Assembly (NCBI RefSeq): GCF_007751035.1
Contig: NZ_CP036433.1
Location: 5,375,001 to 5,439,000, forward strand
Length of the DNA stretch: 64,000 nucleotides
Direction of reading: 5' to 3'
Source of the DNA: Lignipirellula cremea
GTDB lineage: Bacteria > Planctomycetota > Planctomycetia > Pirellulales > Pirellulaceae
How positions within the stretch are numbered: the first letter of the stretch is position 1; each line of letters begins with the position of its first letter. Shown piece by piece: positions 54,724 to 63,537 of this stretch. The notes under the pieces were generated by a model. It was not told the origin of the DNA. It searched no databases and saw nothing but the letters and a program-made list of their open reading frames with translations. Made by a program: the position numbers and the translations under genes.

Positions 54724-56397
54724 TCAATTCTCCATTTCCAGTTCGGGAAGCTTTTCAAGGTAGCGGTAGATCGTCGTTTTGGAAACTTCCAATGCTATTG
54801 CCGCCGCTGTCACCCTTTCCATCTGCTTGCCACTAAGTGTTTGCCAAATCTCGACGAACTCTCGCATCTTCGGTGGCAGAGGCGGCTTCTCTTTGATGGC
54901 GTCAAGCACCGGTCGGCAATACTCCCGATACTCCTGCTGCTTCTCGAACAACCGCTTCCACGGACGGTTGGAGTAGTGCTTGTAAAGAAGCTTGTCGCCC
55001 TTGTGGGGGATACCGTGCGATAGTGCCACGCTGGCAACGGTGGCATCGGCTTCTTCACCGCCGCACCAATCCGAGAACTGATTCCGCAATGTCCCCGGTG
55101 GTAGGGCTGCAACGGGAAACCCCAATCGTTTGCACTGCTTCTTCAGTCGGTCGAACTGATTGTAGAACGCACTTTGCCCATTCTTGTTCATGCCGTAGAG
55201 CGGTGCCCCGCTCTCACGAACGATCAAAGTATCGTCGGGAGCGACCTCACGCCCGAAGATCGAGCGGCATTGCTCCTTCCACTCAAGGAGAAGTCCAACA
55301 GTTTCCGGCCACAACAACCACCATCCGAGAACATCGGTTTTGGGGCGAAGGAATCCGGTCCAATTTCCACCTTCCCAGACGTTCAAGCCTTCGGATCGCC
55401 ACGGATGATCCTGATCGAGATAGATGTCTTCCCATTGAACTCGCCCAACTTCGGCGGCTCCGTGGGAGTTGTTAATGCACCAGACGATCCAAAGTTTTTC
55501 GGGCATCCCGGCATTTCTCACAAGCGTGGCCAAATCGTCCAGCTTGAAGATGGGCATCTTGCTCTGAAGAATGCTTTTTGATTTCGTTACGGGTTTGAAG
55601 ATCGAGCGATCAAGTCGATGAAAATCATCTGGCTCACGCCACCCGAAGTTCTCGCTCAGATGCAGCCATTCGAGGAATCGAATCAGTTCTGCTAGCTGCT
55701 CTCGGCTTCGCTTGACCGTGTACTGGCCCTTTCCATCATGGCGAGGCGGTCGCTGTCGCCAGTAAATGAAGAGGTCTCGACAAGCATCGATGCCCAACGT
55801 CGCAAGTGGTTGGTCTGGGTGACGCTCAAGGAGTTGCCGAATCTTTCCGTGTCGGTCGTGATTAGTTGGATCTTCTTTCACAGCGTGCGACTGGTAGGCT
55901 TTGAGAGCATCGTGAAGCGACCCCGGAATCGGAGCAACAACAAGATGCTGCGTTTTGTCAATCCCGGCGATGGTCTCTGCCGCTTCGTTCAGCCGCCCCA
56001 TCGCAAGATGACGGATTCCACCCAGTACGCCCGGACTGATGGAGGATTCGCCAAGTGTCGCCCAAGGAATTGCGGGGAGCCTTTCCACGAGAACGCTACG
56101 CCAGTGGACCCACCCGCCAAATTTGACGCCGAGTAAATCGCTAAACTCCTTCGCTGGGAGTGGTACCGGAACCACTCCTTTTTTCACCTGCTCTGCAAGG
56201 AAGTTTGAGAGTTCATTCCACTCGCCGCAGGCTTCAAATATTTCCTTGAGCCGATCTCGTCGCTGCTCGACTTCTTTGTCCGATACGGACCGAGAAAACT
56301 TGAATACCCGGTAGTCGGAGCGTGGGCCGATCTTAACGACGCACTGCCCTTTACTATTACGTTTTGGGAGTGGGGTTCGTCGAGTTTCCAAATTCAT
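54724..56397 (-). CDS. Large tyrosine-recombinase-like integrase with C-terminal HTH
   Basis: 557 aa. The C-terminal catalytic fold is seen in RPKTDVLGWWLLWPETVGLLLEW, GTLRNQFSDW (with the HxxR-type Arg), ALSHGIPHKGDKLLYKHYSN with the second His and the tyrosine. At the Arg I site the sequence is NSHGAAEVGRVQW, so the usual Arg is not in its place. A further HTH-like end, VTAAAIALEVSKTTIYRYLEKL, follows the recombinase domain. It lies at the right edge of the island beside the att-like site, as an integrase should. Four TGTGGCACCC repeats precede the gene. Confidence 0.72.
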   Translation of the reverse strand: MNLETRRTPLPKRNSKGQCVVKIGPRSDYRVFKFSRSVSDKEVEQRRDRLKEIFEACGEWNELSNFLAEQVKKGVVPVPLPAKEFSDLLGVKFGGWVHWRSVLVERLPAIPWATLGESSISPGVLGGIRHLAMGRLNEAAETIAGIDKTQHLVVAPIPGSLHDALKAYQSHAVKEDPTNHDRHGKIRQLLERHPDQPLATLGIDACRDLFIYWRQRPPRHDGKGQYTVKRSREQLAELIRFLEWLHLSENFGWREPDDFHRLDRSIFKPVTKSKSILQSKMPIFKLDDLATLVRNAGMPEKLWIVWCINNSHGAAEVGRVQWEDIYLDQDHPWRSEGLNVWEGGNWTGFLRPKTDVLGWWLLWPETVGLLLEWKEQCRSIFGREVAPDDTLIVRESGAPLYGMNKNGQSAFYNQFDRLKKQCKRLGFPVAALPPGTLRNQFSDWCGGEEADATVASVALSHGIPHKGDKLLYKHYSNRPWKRLFEKQQEYREYCRPVLDAIKEKPPLPPKMREFVEIWQTLSGKQMERVTAAAIALEVSKTTIYRYLEKLPELEMEN

Positions 56398-56412
56398 AGC
56401 TCACGATCCGGC

Positions 56413-56497
56413 GGGTGCCACAGACATCCACTACGATGGCTTTAGCATACCCTTGTGGCACCCCCAAAGCAACACTGTGGCACCCCTTGTGGCACCC
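56413..56497. repeat. TGTGGCACCC repeats upstream of the integrase gene
   Basis: TGTGGCACCC occurs at 56454-56463, 56476-56485 and 56488-56497, and its reverse complement GGGTGCCACA at 56413-56422, all between the integrase start and the right att-like site. They could be integrase arm sites or an operator. Confidence 0.65.
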
Positions 56498-56550
56498 TCG
56501 CCAAAGGCAAAAGTGCCTTTGAAACCCCTGAAAATAACGCAAATCCATGA

Positions 56551-56585
56551 AAAAAGCCGACTTGCGATTTCTCACAAGTCGGCTT
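56551..56585 (-). terminator. Hairpin terminator (leftward) next to the right att-like site
   Basis: AAGCCGACTTG (56554-56564) pairs with CAAGTCGGCTT (56575-56585); a T-run follows on the minus strand. As at the left boundary, it follows a copy of the RNA-gene 3' end within a few bases. Confidence 0.75.
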
Positions 56586-56588
56586 GAG

Positions 56589-56601
56589 TGGAGGCGGCGG
56601 G
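56589..56601 (-). other. Right attachment-site core (RNA-gene 3' end)
   Basis: TGGAGGCGGCGGG again, minus strand CCCGCCGCCTCCA preceded by CGATATT, the residual T-loop (GATT-like). Identical over 13 bp to 42388-42400. The rest of the RNA gene is not attached here either. It lies about 190 bp upstream of the integrase gene. Confidence 0.55.
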
Positions 56602-57054
56602 AATATCGAAAAAACTGTGCACTCCCTGATTCTGGTAGTCGCAAACTGTACTGACAAAACAAGATACGGCGACAGGGCTGTGAGAGCTCTCACACTATCG
56701 GAACATCTAGCGGGACCATAAGACTATTGGCGGGTCTATGCAGCCTTTCGACCAGTGCGAACCGTGGCTTTGTTGAATCATCTCGTGGTTGCCCGACCAT
56801 CCTCGCGAGCAAACAGAATCCAGACGAATCATAGGACAATGGCACCCATTAGGCCCCCTTACATGCTTGACGAATCGAAACAAACCTTTAATACTAAAAC
56901 GAAATGAAGGAAACGAATGGATTAACGTGGCCTTCTGATCTTCGTTCGTGTCATCAGCGTCGTGCCGGACTCTGTTGGGGCTTGTGTCCCACATTGCGCC
57001 CTCGGTAGGACGCTTTTTTCGTTTTTGAGCACGAATAGATCAAAAGGCTATGTC
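56602..57054. other. Non-coding stretch at the start of the second element
   Basis: About 450 bp with no supported gene. It should contain the promoter for the DUF1580 gene. I see no clear promoter hexamers or RNA. Confidence 0.4.
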
Positions 57055-57288
57055 ATGAATGACATCGACATCCTCTCCATGGGCGATCTCATGCCCATCA
57101 CGAAGCTGGCCAAGCAACTGCCGGTTCCTCCTTCCTCAGCAACTCTTTGGCGTTGGCATGCGCACGGGGTTCAGGGCGTTCGTCTGGAAACTGTCCGCAT
57201 TGGCGGTCGCCGATACTGCTCGCCTCGTGCGTTCAATGAGTTCGTTCGGGTGGTTACTGCACGTGCGACGAGTCCCCACGCGTCGTAG
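57055..57288 (+). CDS. DUF1580 helix-turn-helix protein
   Basis: 77 aa. DLMPITKLAKQLPVPPSSATLWRWHAHGVQGVRLETVRIGGRRYCSPRAFNEFVRVV matches DUF1580, a small, mainly planctomycete family with a winged HTH layout like excisionases (TLWRW then the GGRRY wing). It is probably a regulator or recombination directionality factor of the element. ATG 57055 has AAAGG upstream. It precedes the ATPase and prim-pol genes in the same direction, separated by a 12-of-13-bp hairpin. Confidence 0.8.
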   Translation: MNDIDILSMGDLMPITKLAKQLPVPPSSATLWRWHAHGVQGVRLETVRIGGRRYCSPRAFNEFVRVVTARATSPHAS

Positions 57289-57310
57289 AAACCACTTCTG
57301 CAATCAAAAA

Positions 57311-57350
57311 AATGGCCACATTTGCGCGCTGAAACAAGCAAACGTGGCCA
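57311..57350. terminator. Hairpin between DUF1580 and the ATPase gene
   Basis: TGGCCACATTTGC (57313-57325) and GCAAACGTGGCCA (57338-57350) pair at 12 of 13 positions. A T-run follows on the minus strand only. It may be an attenuator or leftward terminator. Confidence 0.5.
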
Positions 57351-57369
57351 AACATGGACCCGAAATCCA

Positions 57370-58737
57370 ATGATTAATAATACTACGCAATCTCCTCAAT
57401 CACCACCGCGTTCTGACCAACTAACAGTTGCTACTCAAGCATATCAAATGGCGAAGGCGAAAGTTCGTCAGACGCTTGAAGACGTTCAACATCGGCTAGA
57501 ACCAAGAGCCGAGCTTAGCACCCTCTATCGGACATTGAAAAGCTCGATTGACAACGACCCTTTGTATGGGTCGAATCGCAATCCCGTAATCCAAGTGATA
57601 CTCGATCGTCTCGTTGAAGGCGTGACTTCCGATCAAGTTCAGCAGCAAGCGATCTACCAGCTCGAAAATCGCCTGGAAGACTATCAGGCGATCTTGAATG
57701 ACCTGGTTCCCCCCGACCTGATTTCGTGGGTTGTTCAAAAGCAGGCGGCGCAAGCCTTCAATGAAGGGCAGAACGATTCGTTGGACGATGACTGGGACGA
57801 ATATGTTCGTCGCTTGCAAAGTCCAGCCTACGTCGGCTTTTTTCCGACCGGCATCGCATCCCTGGATGATGCCCTTGGTGGGGGCGTTCATGGCTTAACC
57901 TGTATCTGTGGCGACAAGGGGGTCGGAAAAACTTGGTTGCTGGTTAACACTTGCCTCGCCACCCTGCTTGCGGACGCTTCGGCATCGGTCCTTTTTTACT
58001 CTCTCGATGCACCCAAGAAACGCATCATGGATCGGATTGCAGGATGTTACTTGGACATCAGTTTTCGAGAACTTCAACCGGACAATGTCACCAACGAGAC
58101 GCTTCTTCAGGTTCGGTCAATACCGCAATCTCTCCGTCGACGCGTTCGGATTGTCGAAAGAGATTTTGCATTCGTCCAGGACACCGATAGCGACACCCAT
58201 CAGCAGCGAGGTATGACAAGCGCCTCTGTGAAGCAAGACATCACGCGGCTAATGCGAACATCGGGAACAGCTCGCACTCTGGTAGTTGTCGACCTGTTTC
58301 AAAAAATGCTTGTGCCAGGCTACGTTTCGGCCTCCGAGCATGACCAATATCGCTTGGACGTGATTGATGAGGTGTCGCAGCAGTTCCGAAAATCCCACGG
58401 GGATGGCAGCATTTCGTTTTTCGTAGCAAGCGAAATGCGAAAGCGTTCTGAAGGTGCAAGGAGCACTGTGCCCTCGATTGATGATATGAAGGGAGACGGG
58501 CGACTTGCTTCCGACGCCGACAATATCCTACTTCTCGGCGGAATCCAGGAGGTAGATGCCAACGTAAATGATGTGGTATGTCACATCGGCAAAGGTCGCG
58601 ATGGAGTGATTCGAGGAAAATACCGGCTTCGTTTCAATCACCGCCTTGGTTCTTTTGGCCCGCGTGAGGACGACCCTTCCCCCAAACCCAAGAACATCGA
58701 AATGCCGTCATCCTCCATTGATCCCCTCGCCGAATAA
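57370..58737 (+). CDS. DnaB/RecA-fold ATPase, probable replicative helicase of the element
   Basis: About 455 aa. An N-terminal helical part (residues 1-155) precedes a RecA-type domain: GIASLDDALGGGVHGLTCICGDKGVGKTWLL with Walker A at about 180, SVLFYSLDAPKKRIMDRIAG, Walker B RTLVVVDLFQKML at about 302, and SIDDMKGDGRLASDADNILLL, which corresponds to the arginine-finger/SDLRESGAIEQDAD region of DnaB. It should unwind DNA or load a replisome for the element. The ATG at 57370 lacks a strong ribosome site. The next gene starts 12 bp downstream with AAGGAG spanning the TAA stop. Confidence 0.8.
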   Translation: MINNTTQSPQSPPRSDQLTVATQAYQMAKAKVRQTLEDVQHRLEPRAELSTLYRTLKSSIDNDPLYGSNRNPVIQVILDRLVEGVTSDQVQQQAIYQLENRLEDYQAILNDLVPPDLISWVVQKQAAQAFNEGQNDSLDDDWDEYVRRLQSPAYVGFFPTGIASLDDALGGGVHGLTCICGDKGVGKTWLLVNTCLATLLADASASVLFYSLDAPKKRIMDRIAGCYLDISFRELQPDNVTNETLLQVRSIPQSLRRRVRIVERDFAFVQDTDSDTHQQRGMTSASVKQDITRLMRTSGTARTLVVVDLFQKMLVPGYVSASEHDQYRLDVIDEVSQQFRKSHGDGSISFFVASEMRKRSEGARSTVPSIDDMKGDGRLASDADNILLLGGIQEVDANVNDVVCHIGKGRDGVIRGKYRLRFNHRLGSFGPREDDPSPKPKNIEMPSSSIDPLAE

Positions 58738-58749
58738 GGAGATTGCGAG

Positions 58750-61146
58750 GTGCAACACTATCCACAAGTTCTGGCGGACATTGTCCGAATCCAACAGTTC
58801 TCCCTCTTGGCTCGGGACAATCCGTTCTCGGGCCAGACGGAACTTCAGAGGGATTCGAGCGGACACGTTTGGGCGGTCGCTTCGTGCCATTCGCCCATGG
58901 CAATCCCTTTGCTGGGAGATGGCTGGCATTTCGATCTTGCCGCTAGAACCCGATGGCAAGATCGACACACGGATCGCTTGACATTGCTTGCGACAATGAC
59001 TGATAGCGCGCAAGAGAAGGAACTCGGTTCACTGACGGAGCGATTTCGATTTGGCCCACTCTCGGAACGCTTGGTGTGGGTCATCCATCGGGAGATACTT
59101 CGCCAGCGGTGTTCCTGTATCGAGATTCCCGACACGGTGATTCGCGATGCAGTATGGGACGGACGAGTCCCAAAACATTGGCGTGCCGAGCTGCGCCGGA
59201 TGTTTGCGTCGCTCTCGCTTCTTCACCTGACGAGGCCCAGCAAGCCATCAGGATTCGTCGCCTTCGGAGACAATACCGCAGTCTTGACGCATTTCAAGGT
59301 CCGCAATCGCAGCGAGCACACCGACTGCCCAGAGGGCTGCGTTCTCGCCGGCGGTGAGCCACATACTCACGTGCTGGTTAATGTCGGCCGGGGATTTCTC
59401 GGCTGCCTGGAAGACTTGGCTGCGAATCAAGTTGGTGTGGCTATTCGGCACTACCAACTGGATGCACCCAGCGATGATCATGAGGTTCGCCAATCAAAGG
59501 AACAGCTGCTTCGTCGTGTTGGCAAAGGTGGAACACTGACCTCGATCTACCTGCCCGCGGTTATAGGAAACAGGGAAATCTGTGCCTCGTTTTCGTCGAA
59601 GCAGCGCGAGCTGTTTCAAGTTTTGTTTCGCGAGCGCACCCGTGTGACGAAGAAGAAGAGGGGGCAGATTGCCGAGATGGAGTGCTTCCAGGGACAGATG
59701 GTCGCCGCCGTCGCTGCCGATCGTCGAGGTCGCCCTGCGCCCACGATACCTTGCGAGCATCTCACTGCGAGTGATGTCTACGTTGGTTTCAATGGGAACG
59801 GAAAACGCAAGGGACGAGGCTATAAACTCAGCACATGGGCATCAAAGGCCCACTATCAACAGTCGCTGGATTTTCTCCGTGATGTCCGCGTGCTTTCAGA
59901 GCGGCTCGGGTTGATCGTCGCCGCGATCAATCCGGCAACTTCCATGTGGGTTGGAATCAGCGATCTCATTGCATTGGTGCACAATCGTCCTTGCGTCGCC
60001 GAACGCCATCATGTTCGATTCTATGCACCAGCAGACGTCGTTGAGCGATGGGGAAAACTTTTCGGATGGAGTACGGAAATCTCGCGCGAAGCGATGCTCG
60101 ACAACGCCACAGTAGCGAAGGGCATTCTGCTCGAAAATCAAGTGACGCAGCGCGCTGCCGCCCGAGCAATCGGCATCGACGCTTCCGCGTTCTCAAAGAT
60201 GTTAAAGGGAAGACGGAAACTACCAAATCAATCACTGCAACGGCTTCGGGAATGGGTGGCGACTCGGGACAAGACATCAACACAACCTCAACCCGCCCGG
60301 TACATAGATTCATCGCGGCAGACGGCGACCCCACCCGATACTTCAATGCTCGCATGCGCATTGGAGTATCGGCGGCGCGGCTGGTCCGTCATTCCGCAAC
60401 TCCTGAATGCGAAACAGCCCGCGGTAAAATGGAAAGCGTTTCAGACCGAGTTGCCATCGGAATCTCAAATCTGCCAGTGGTGGGAAAGATGGCCAGACGC
60501 TGGCATCATTCTCATCGCTGGCGAGCTCAGCGGCGTCCTCGTTGTCGACGTCGACTCACAAGAAGCCAAAGAGGTCCTCACGCACCGTCTTGGTGAGATA
60601 CCGTTGGTTCCCACGTCGCAATCGGGGAGCCAAGATCCGCACCGGTTCCATTTATTCTTTCAGCATCCAGCAATACCCACCAAAGCGAAATCGACACCCT
60701 GGCATCCAAAACTAGAGTTTCGAGGCAACGCTGGTCTCGTCGTCTTGCCACCCTCCTTGCACAAATCGGGAAACAGCTATCGGTGGCAGGTGGGGAGAGC
60801 CCTCAGCGATGCACCGCTAGGACCCGTTCCTGCAACGATTCTGGAGGCTCTGACGCCGGCACCAGCTAAATGTCCCGTCTGCGAGCCAGGCTACATTGCC
60901 GATCCAGAGGTGACCGTAGCCGGCTCGACGAAAGATTTCCTCGCAGGCAAGTGGGCAGAGGGACCGGGTTGGAACGAACGTCTGTTTCAAGCCGCATGCG
61001 ATTTACAGGCTCGAAACGTCCCTCTGGCGGAAGCGTCGACGATGTTGATACAAGGAGCCCGGCCCTGGGATCGTGCTGAGCATGATAAAGCCGCACGAAC
61101 GATTGACTCAGCATACGCTGTACGCCGAGAGCGATCCGTGAGATGA
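58750..61146 (+). CDS. Large replication protein: HTH plus prim-pol (AEP) domain
   Basis: 798 aa, GTG start fixed by AAGGAG seven bases before it. The first 450 residues are an unrecognised DNA-processing or regulatory region. An XRE-like HTH (about 460-500: VTQRAAARAIGIDASAFSKMLKGRRKLPNQ) follows. From about 530 comes a bifunctional primase/polymerase domain: ALEYRRRGWSVIPQLLNAKQPAVKWK, the metal motif VLVVDVDS (DVD near 600), PHRFHLFF and GNAGLVVLPPSLHKSGNSYRW. A short helical tail ends the protein. With the DnaB-like ATPase it forms a replication module of a plasmid or phage-like element. Confidence 0.78.
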   Translation: MQHYPQVLADIVRIQQFSLLARDNPFSGQTELQRDSSGHVWAVASCHSPMAIPLLGDGWHFDLAARTRWQDRHTDRLTLLATMTDSAQEKELGSLTERFRFGPLSERLVWVIHREILRQRCSCIEIPDTVIRDAVWDGRVPKHWRAELRRMFASLSLLHLTRPSKPSGFVAFGDNTAVLTHFKVRNRSEHTDCPEGCVLAGGEPHTHVLVNVGRGFLGCLEDLAANQVGVAIRHYQLDAPSDDHEVRQSKEQLLRRVGKGGTLTSIYLPAVIGNREICASFSSKQRELFQVLFRERTRVTKKKRGQIAEMECFQGQMVAAVAADRRGRPAPTIPCEHLTASDVYVGFNGNGKRKGRGYKLSTWASKAHYQQSLDFLRDVRVLSERLGLIVAAINPATSMWVGISDLIALVHNRPCVAERHHVRFYAPADVVERWGKLFGWSTEISREAMLDNATVAKGILLENQVTQRAAARAIGIDASAFSKMLKGRRKLPNQSLQRLREWVATRDKTSTQPQPARYIDSSRQTATPPDTSMLACALEYRRRGWSVIPQLLNAKQPAVKWKAFQTELPSESQICQWWERWPDAGIILIAGELSGVLVVDVDSQEAKEVLTHRLGEIPLVPTSQSGSQDPHRFHLFFQHPAIPTKAKSTPWHPKLEFRGNAGLVVLPPSLHKSGNSYRWQVGRALSDAPLGPVPATILEALTPAPAKCPVCEPGYIADPEVTVAGSTKDFLAGKWAEGPGWNERLFQAACDLQARNVPLAEASTMLIQGARPWDRAEHDKAARTIDSAYAVRRERSVR

Positions 61147-62441
61147 GTGGACAAAAAAGTGAGGAACCGAACTGATAAATGGACAGGAAAGTGCGCACCC
61201 TGCGACCAGAATGGACATATAAGTGCGTATCAAAGACGGCGCACATGCTATTTTCCCCGGTTTTTGAGGCTATTTCGCGACCCACAAAAGCCCACCAAAA
61301 CCCTTAAGGGTTGGTGGTGGGGCTGCGGCGTTGGAACGCCGCCACCCCCAACCCTCCAAAAGCCATAGAGGGGTTACGAGAGTCCAGTCATTTTATCGTG
61401 TCACCGAGGGCTACATTGGTGTGCCAGATCAACCTTCGCCTTTCGAGCCGACTTGCCACCGAAGGAGCACTTCACTCGTCGATAACATATTGTTTCACAA
61501 TCTCCAGATCCCCTTGATCCGAGGCGCGTATTCAAGACCACGGAGATTGTAGGCCCATGATTGCGGCAACTTTGGTGGGTCTGGAACGCGTTACTGGGGC
61601 TGTCGTCGCACCACGCTCCGATTGCGAGGCGAACCCTGCGAAGTTCCGTGCTGGCGACTGTGGACCGCCCCCCCTTTGCCCCTCAACGCGGGCGCGTTAT
61701 GACGCCAACGCAACCATGGCCCGCCAACCAGAAAAAATGTTTTAGGCGTGCAGATAGCCCCAAAATGGCGATTTCTGGCCGCGGGGAGGGGATATACGGA
61801 CAATGTCATCTTCGGCGAGTCCACTCCTGTGGCTATCCTCCCCGCATCGCCGCCCGAGACGAAATCGCCGTATGCCTGGCCTTGCAAAAGGTTTACGACG
61901 AACTGTTGCGACTGGCGGTGTCCTTGGTGGTTGCGTTCGCTCTCCTCCCTGACGCTGCCAAGTTGGGCGCGCCCACTGCTTCCAACGCTTGTGCCCTCCT
62001 ACGCGCACCCGTCGACGCGGCGATCAAGCCTCGGGCGGGTAGCCGCCCCCTCGCAATACAGAAGACCCTGCCTTGGCCCCTCGCCAGCGTCGCGGACTTT
62101 GGCCAGGGGTGCGGACGGTGCTTGGGGCAGCGGCTGGGGTGGTTGAAAACAACGCCGCGCCCGTAGCTCAAACGACTGGTCTTCCAGGCCCTTGACCCTG
62201 GGACAGACCCTACGGCTGCGAGACGTCTTTCTGTGACTCAAGCCTGCGTTTCGAGGGGCGTTTTCCACCGCTGCTTACGTTCGTTCAACATCGCGCGGTA
62301 CTTAGAAACCAACTACTGTGCGCGTCGTCAATCATTGACCGCCGTCAACGATTCAAGCAGTCCCCTAAATGGATTTGACGGGCACGAATCGGGGAGCGAT
62401 AATCGAAAACGCTGCGGAAGGCGCTGGAAGGAATGACGATT
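61147..62441. other. Hairpin-rich non-coding stretch, candidate origin region
   Basis: About 1.3 kb without a supported gene. At 61291-61316 CCACCAAAACCC...GGGTTGGTGG folds around the palindrome AACCCTTAAGGGTT (61299-61312); immediately after, GCGGCGTT-GG-AACGCCGC (61324-61341) forms a second stem flanked by GGGG/CCCC. Such tandem hairpins beside a prim-pol gene could be a replication origin or transfer site. Remaining open frames lack coding character. Confidence 0.4.
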
Positions 62442-62999
62442 ATGTCGGACCCAACCATGTCTTCAGGTACCACACCGGTCGATGAATCCAAGAAAACCCC
62501 TGGCGTTACCGCTTTGATCAAGCGACTCAGCTTGATCTGGCGGAATCATCAGAAAAAAGGAATCGAAGTCCGGTATCGGATTGGGGAGTTGTTAAACAAA
62601 AAACTTGGCTCCGAGCGTCAAAAGTACGCGAAGTCGGTGGTCAAGCGCGTGGCGATTGAGCTCGGCATCAATGCAACCAACGTGTGTCGGTTTCAACGAT
62701 TTGCTGAGAAGTTCGCGACCTACGAAGCGTTTTGTGACCAGCATCCCACTGTCACCTCCTGGACGGGAGTGCGCGACTTGATTACCGAGTCTCGCAAGCC
62801 CGTAAGCGGTGGCCGACGAGATTTTGCGTTAGTTCGATCGTTGCAATCAGCGGTCGCCTCGTTCAAGTCCCCGGAGCCTTTCGATTCGTCGAAGGCCGAG
62901 GAGATCAGTCGGCTGCTCCAAGAGTTATTCAATGCGGCAAGTTGCCGTGAAGAAGTACGAATGCCCGAACACAACGAAATGATTCAAGTCGCTTCATAG
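62442..62999 (+). CDS. Element protein of unknown function
   Basis: 185 aa, helical and basic. PGVTALIKRLSLIWRNHQKKGIEVRYRIGELLNKKLGSERQKYAKSVVKRVAIELGINATNVCRFQRFAEKFATYEAFCDQHPTVTSWTGVRDLI contains an ELGINATNVCRFQRFAEKF segment that looks like a DNA-binding helix pair. It resembles DUF1016/KilA-type helper proteins only loosely; I leave it unnamed. The ATG at 62442 has GGAAGGA nine bases upstream; the ATG at 62433 lies too close to that site. Confidence 0.6.
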   Translation: MSDPTMSSGTTPVDESKKTPGVTALIKRLSLIWRNHQKKGIEVRYRIGELLNKKLGSERQKYAKSVVKRVAIELGINATNVCRFQRFAEKFATYEAFCDQHPTVTSWTGVRDLITESRKPVSGGRRDFALVRSLQSAVASFKSPEPFDSSKAEEISRLLQELFNAASCREEVRMPEHNEMIQVAS

Positions 63000-63154
63000 C
63001 CATCCTTGAAGAAGGTCATGGCCACCTCTAGCAGGTTCGACCTGACGGCACCCGTCGCCAGGCATACCGAGATTTGTTTTTGTTGGCGTCTTCCGCAGCC
63101 TTTTTTCTCAACCCTGATCGCGCTTGCTCGCCAAATGCTAAGAAAAAGCCTCAC

Positions 63155-63180
63155 CCGCCCGGCCACGTTGGGCCGGGCGG
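63155..63180 (-). terminator. Rho-independent terminator for leftward genes
   Basis: CCGCCCGGCC (63155-63164) pairs with GGCCGGGCGG (63171-63180), loop of 6. On the minus strand a T-rich run follows (GTGAGGCTTTTTCTT). It closes the leftward cluster at 63202-64000. Confidence 0.75.
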
Positions 63181-63201
63181 ACGAGACTTGATTGCGGTGG
63201 G

Positions 63202-63321
63202 TTAGTGCCGTCGATGATTTCGACGGTGTTGGTTTCCTTGATGGCTCGCCTGCTGAACACCCATTTGGTAGCCCAGGTATCCGGCAGTTGCGAGCAGGCC
63301 GAGGCCAAATATTAACTCCAT
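63202..63321 (-). CDS. 39-aa small membrane protein
   Basis: Sequence MELIFGLGLLATAGYLGYQM then GVQQASHQGNQHRRNHRRH. A short transmembrane segment followed by a His/Arg-rich tail. AAAAGGAGACCGT immediately precedes the ATG, an ideal ribosome site, and a terminator follows within about 20 bp of the stop. It lies in a leftward cluster with the two genes to its right. Function unknown; small hydrophobic ORFs of this kind occur on phages and plasmids. Confidence 0.6.
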   Translation of the reverse strand: MELIFGLGLLATAGYLGYQMGVQQASHQGNQHRRNHRRH

Positions 63322-63354
63322 ACGGTCTCCTTTTCGGTTAAGTTTGTATTGTTC

Positions 63355-63537
63355 TCAGGCCTTTCCAGGCCCGGCATGGCTTGCGGTACGGGCATCCCCG
63401 CAGGCGACGGGATTCGCTGCCGAGTAGGGCAGATCGCACCGCTGATACTGACTGTTCGCGCGAAACGAAATGTAGTCGTCGCCAGTGAGGATCAGAGCGA
63501 CTTGATTGGGGCGGGGTTCGCCGTCATCGCCTGCCAC
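63355..63537 (-). CDS. Possible 60-aa protein overlapping the upstream gene
   Basis: GTG start at 63537, inside the last codons of the preceding gene (14-bp overlap). Sequence MAGDDGEPRPNQVALILTGDDYISFRANSQYQRCDLPYSAANPVACGD... is polar, with DDYISFRANSQYQRCDLPY reading like a compact beta domain. The overlap and same direction suggest translational coupling. No family recognised. Moderate doubt because it is short. Confidence 0.45.
   Translation of the reverse strand: MAGDDGEPRPNQVALILTGDDYISFRANSQYQRCDLPYSAANPVACGDARTASHAGPGKA

Noticed and set aside
61561-62166. 201-codon open frame in the non-coding stretch
   Set aside because: Trp/Arg/Pro-rich product without domain or ribosome site; overlapping frames on both strands are equally open, as in non-coding G+C-rich DNA.
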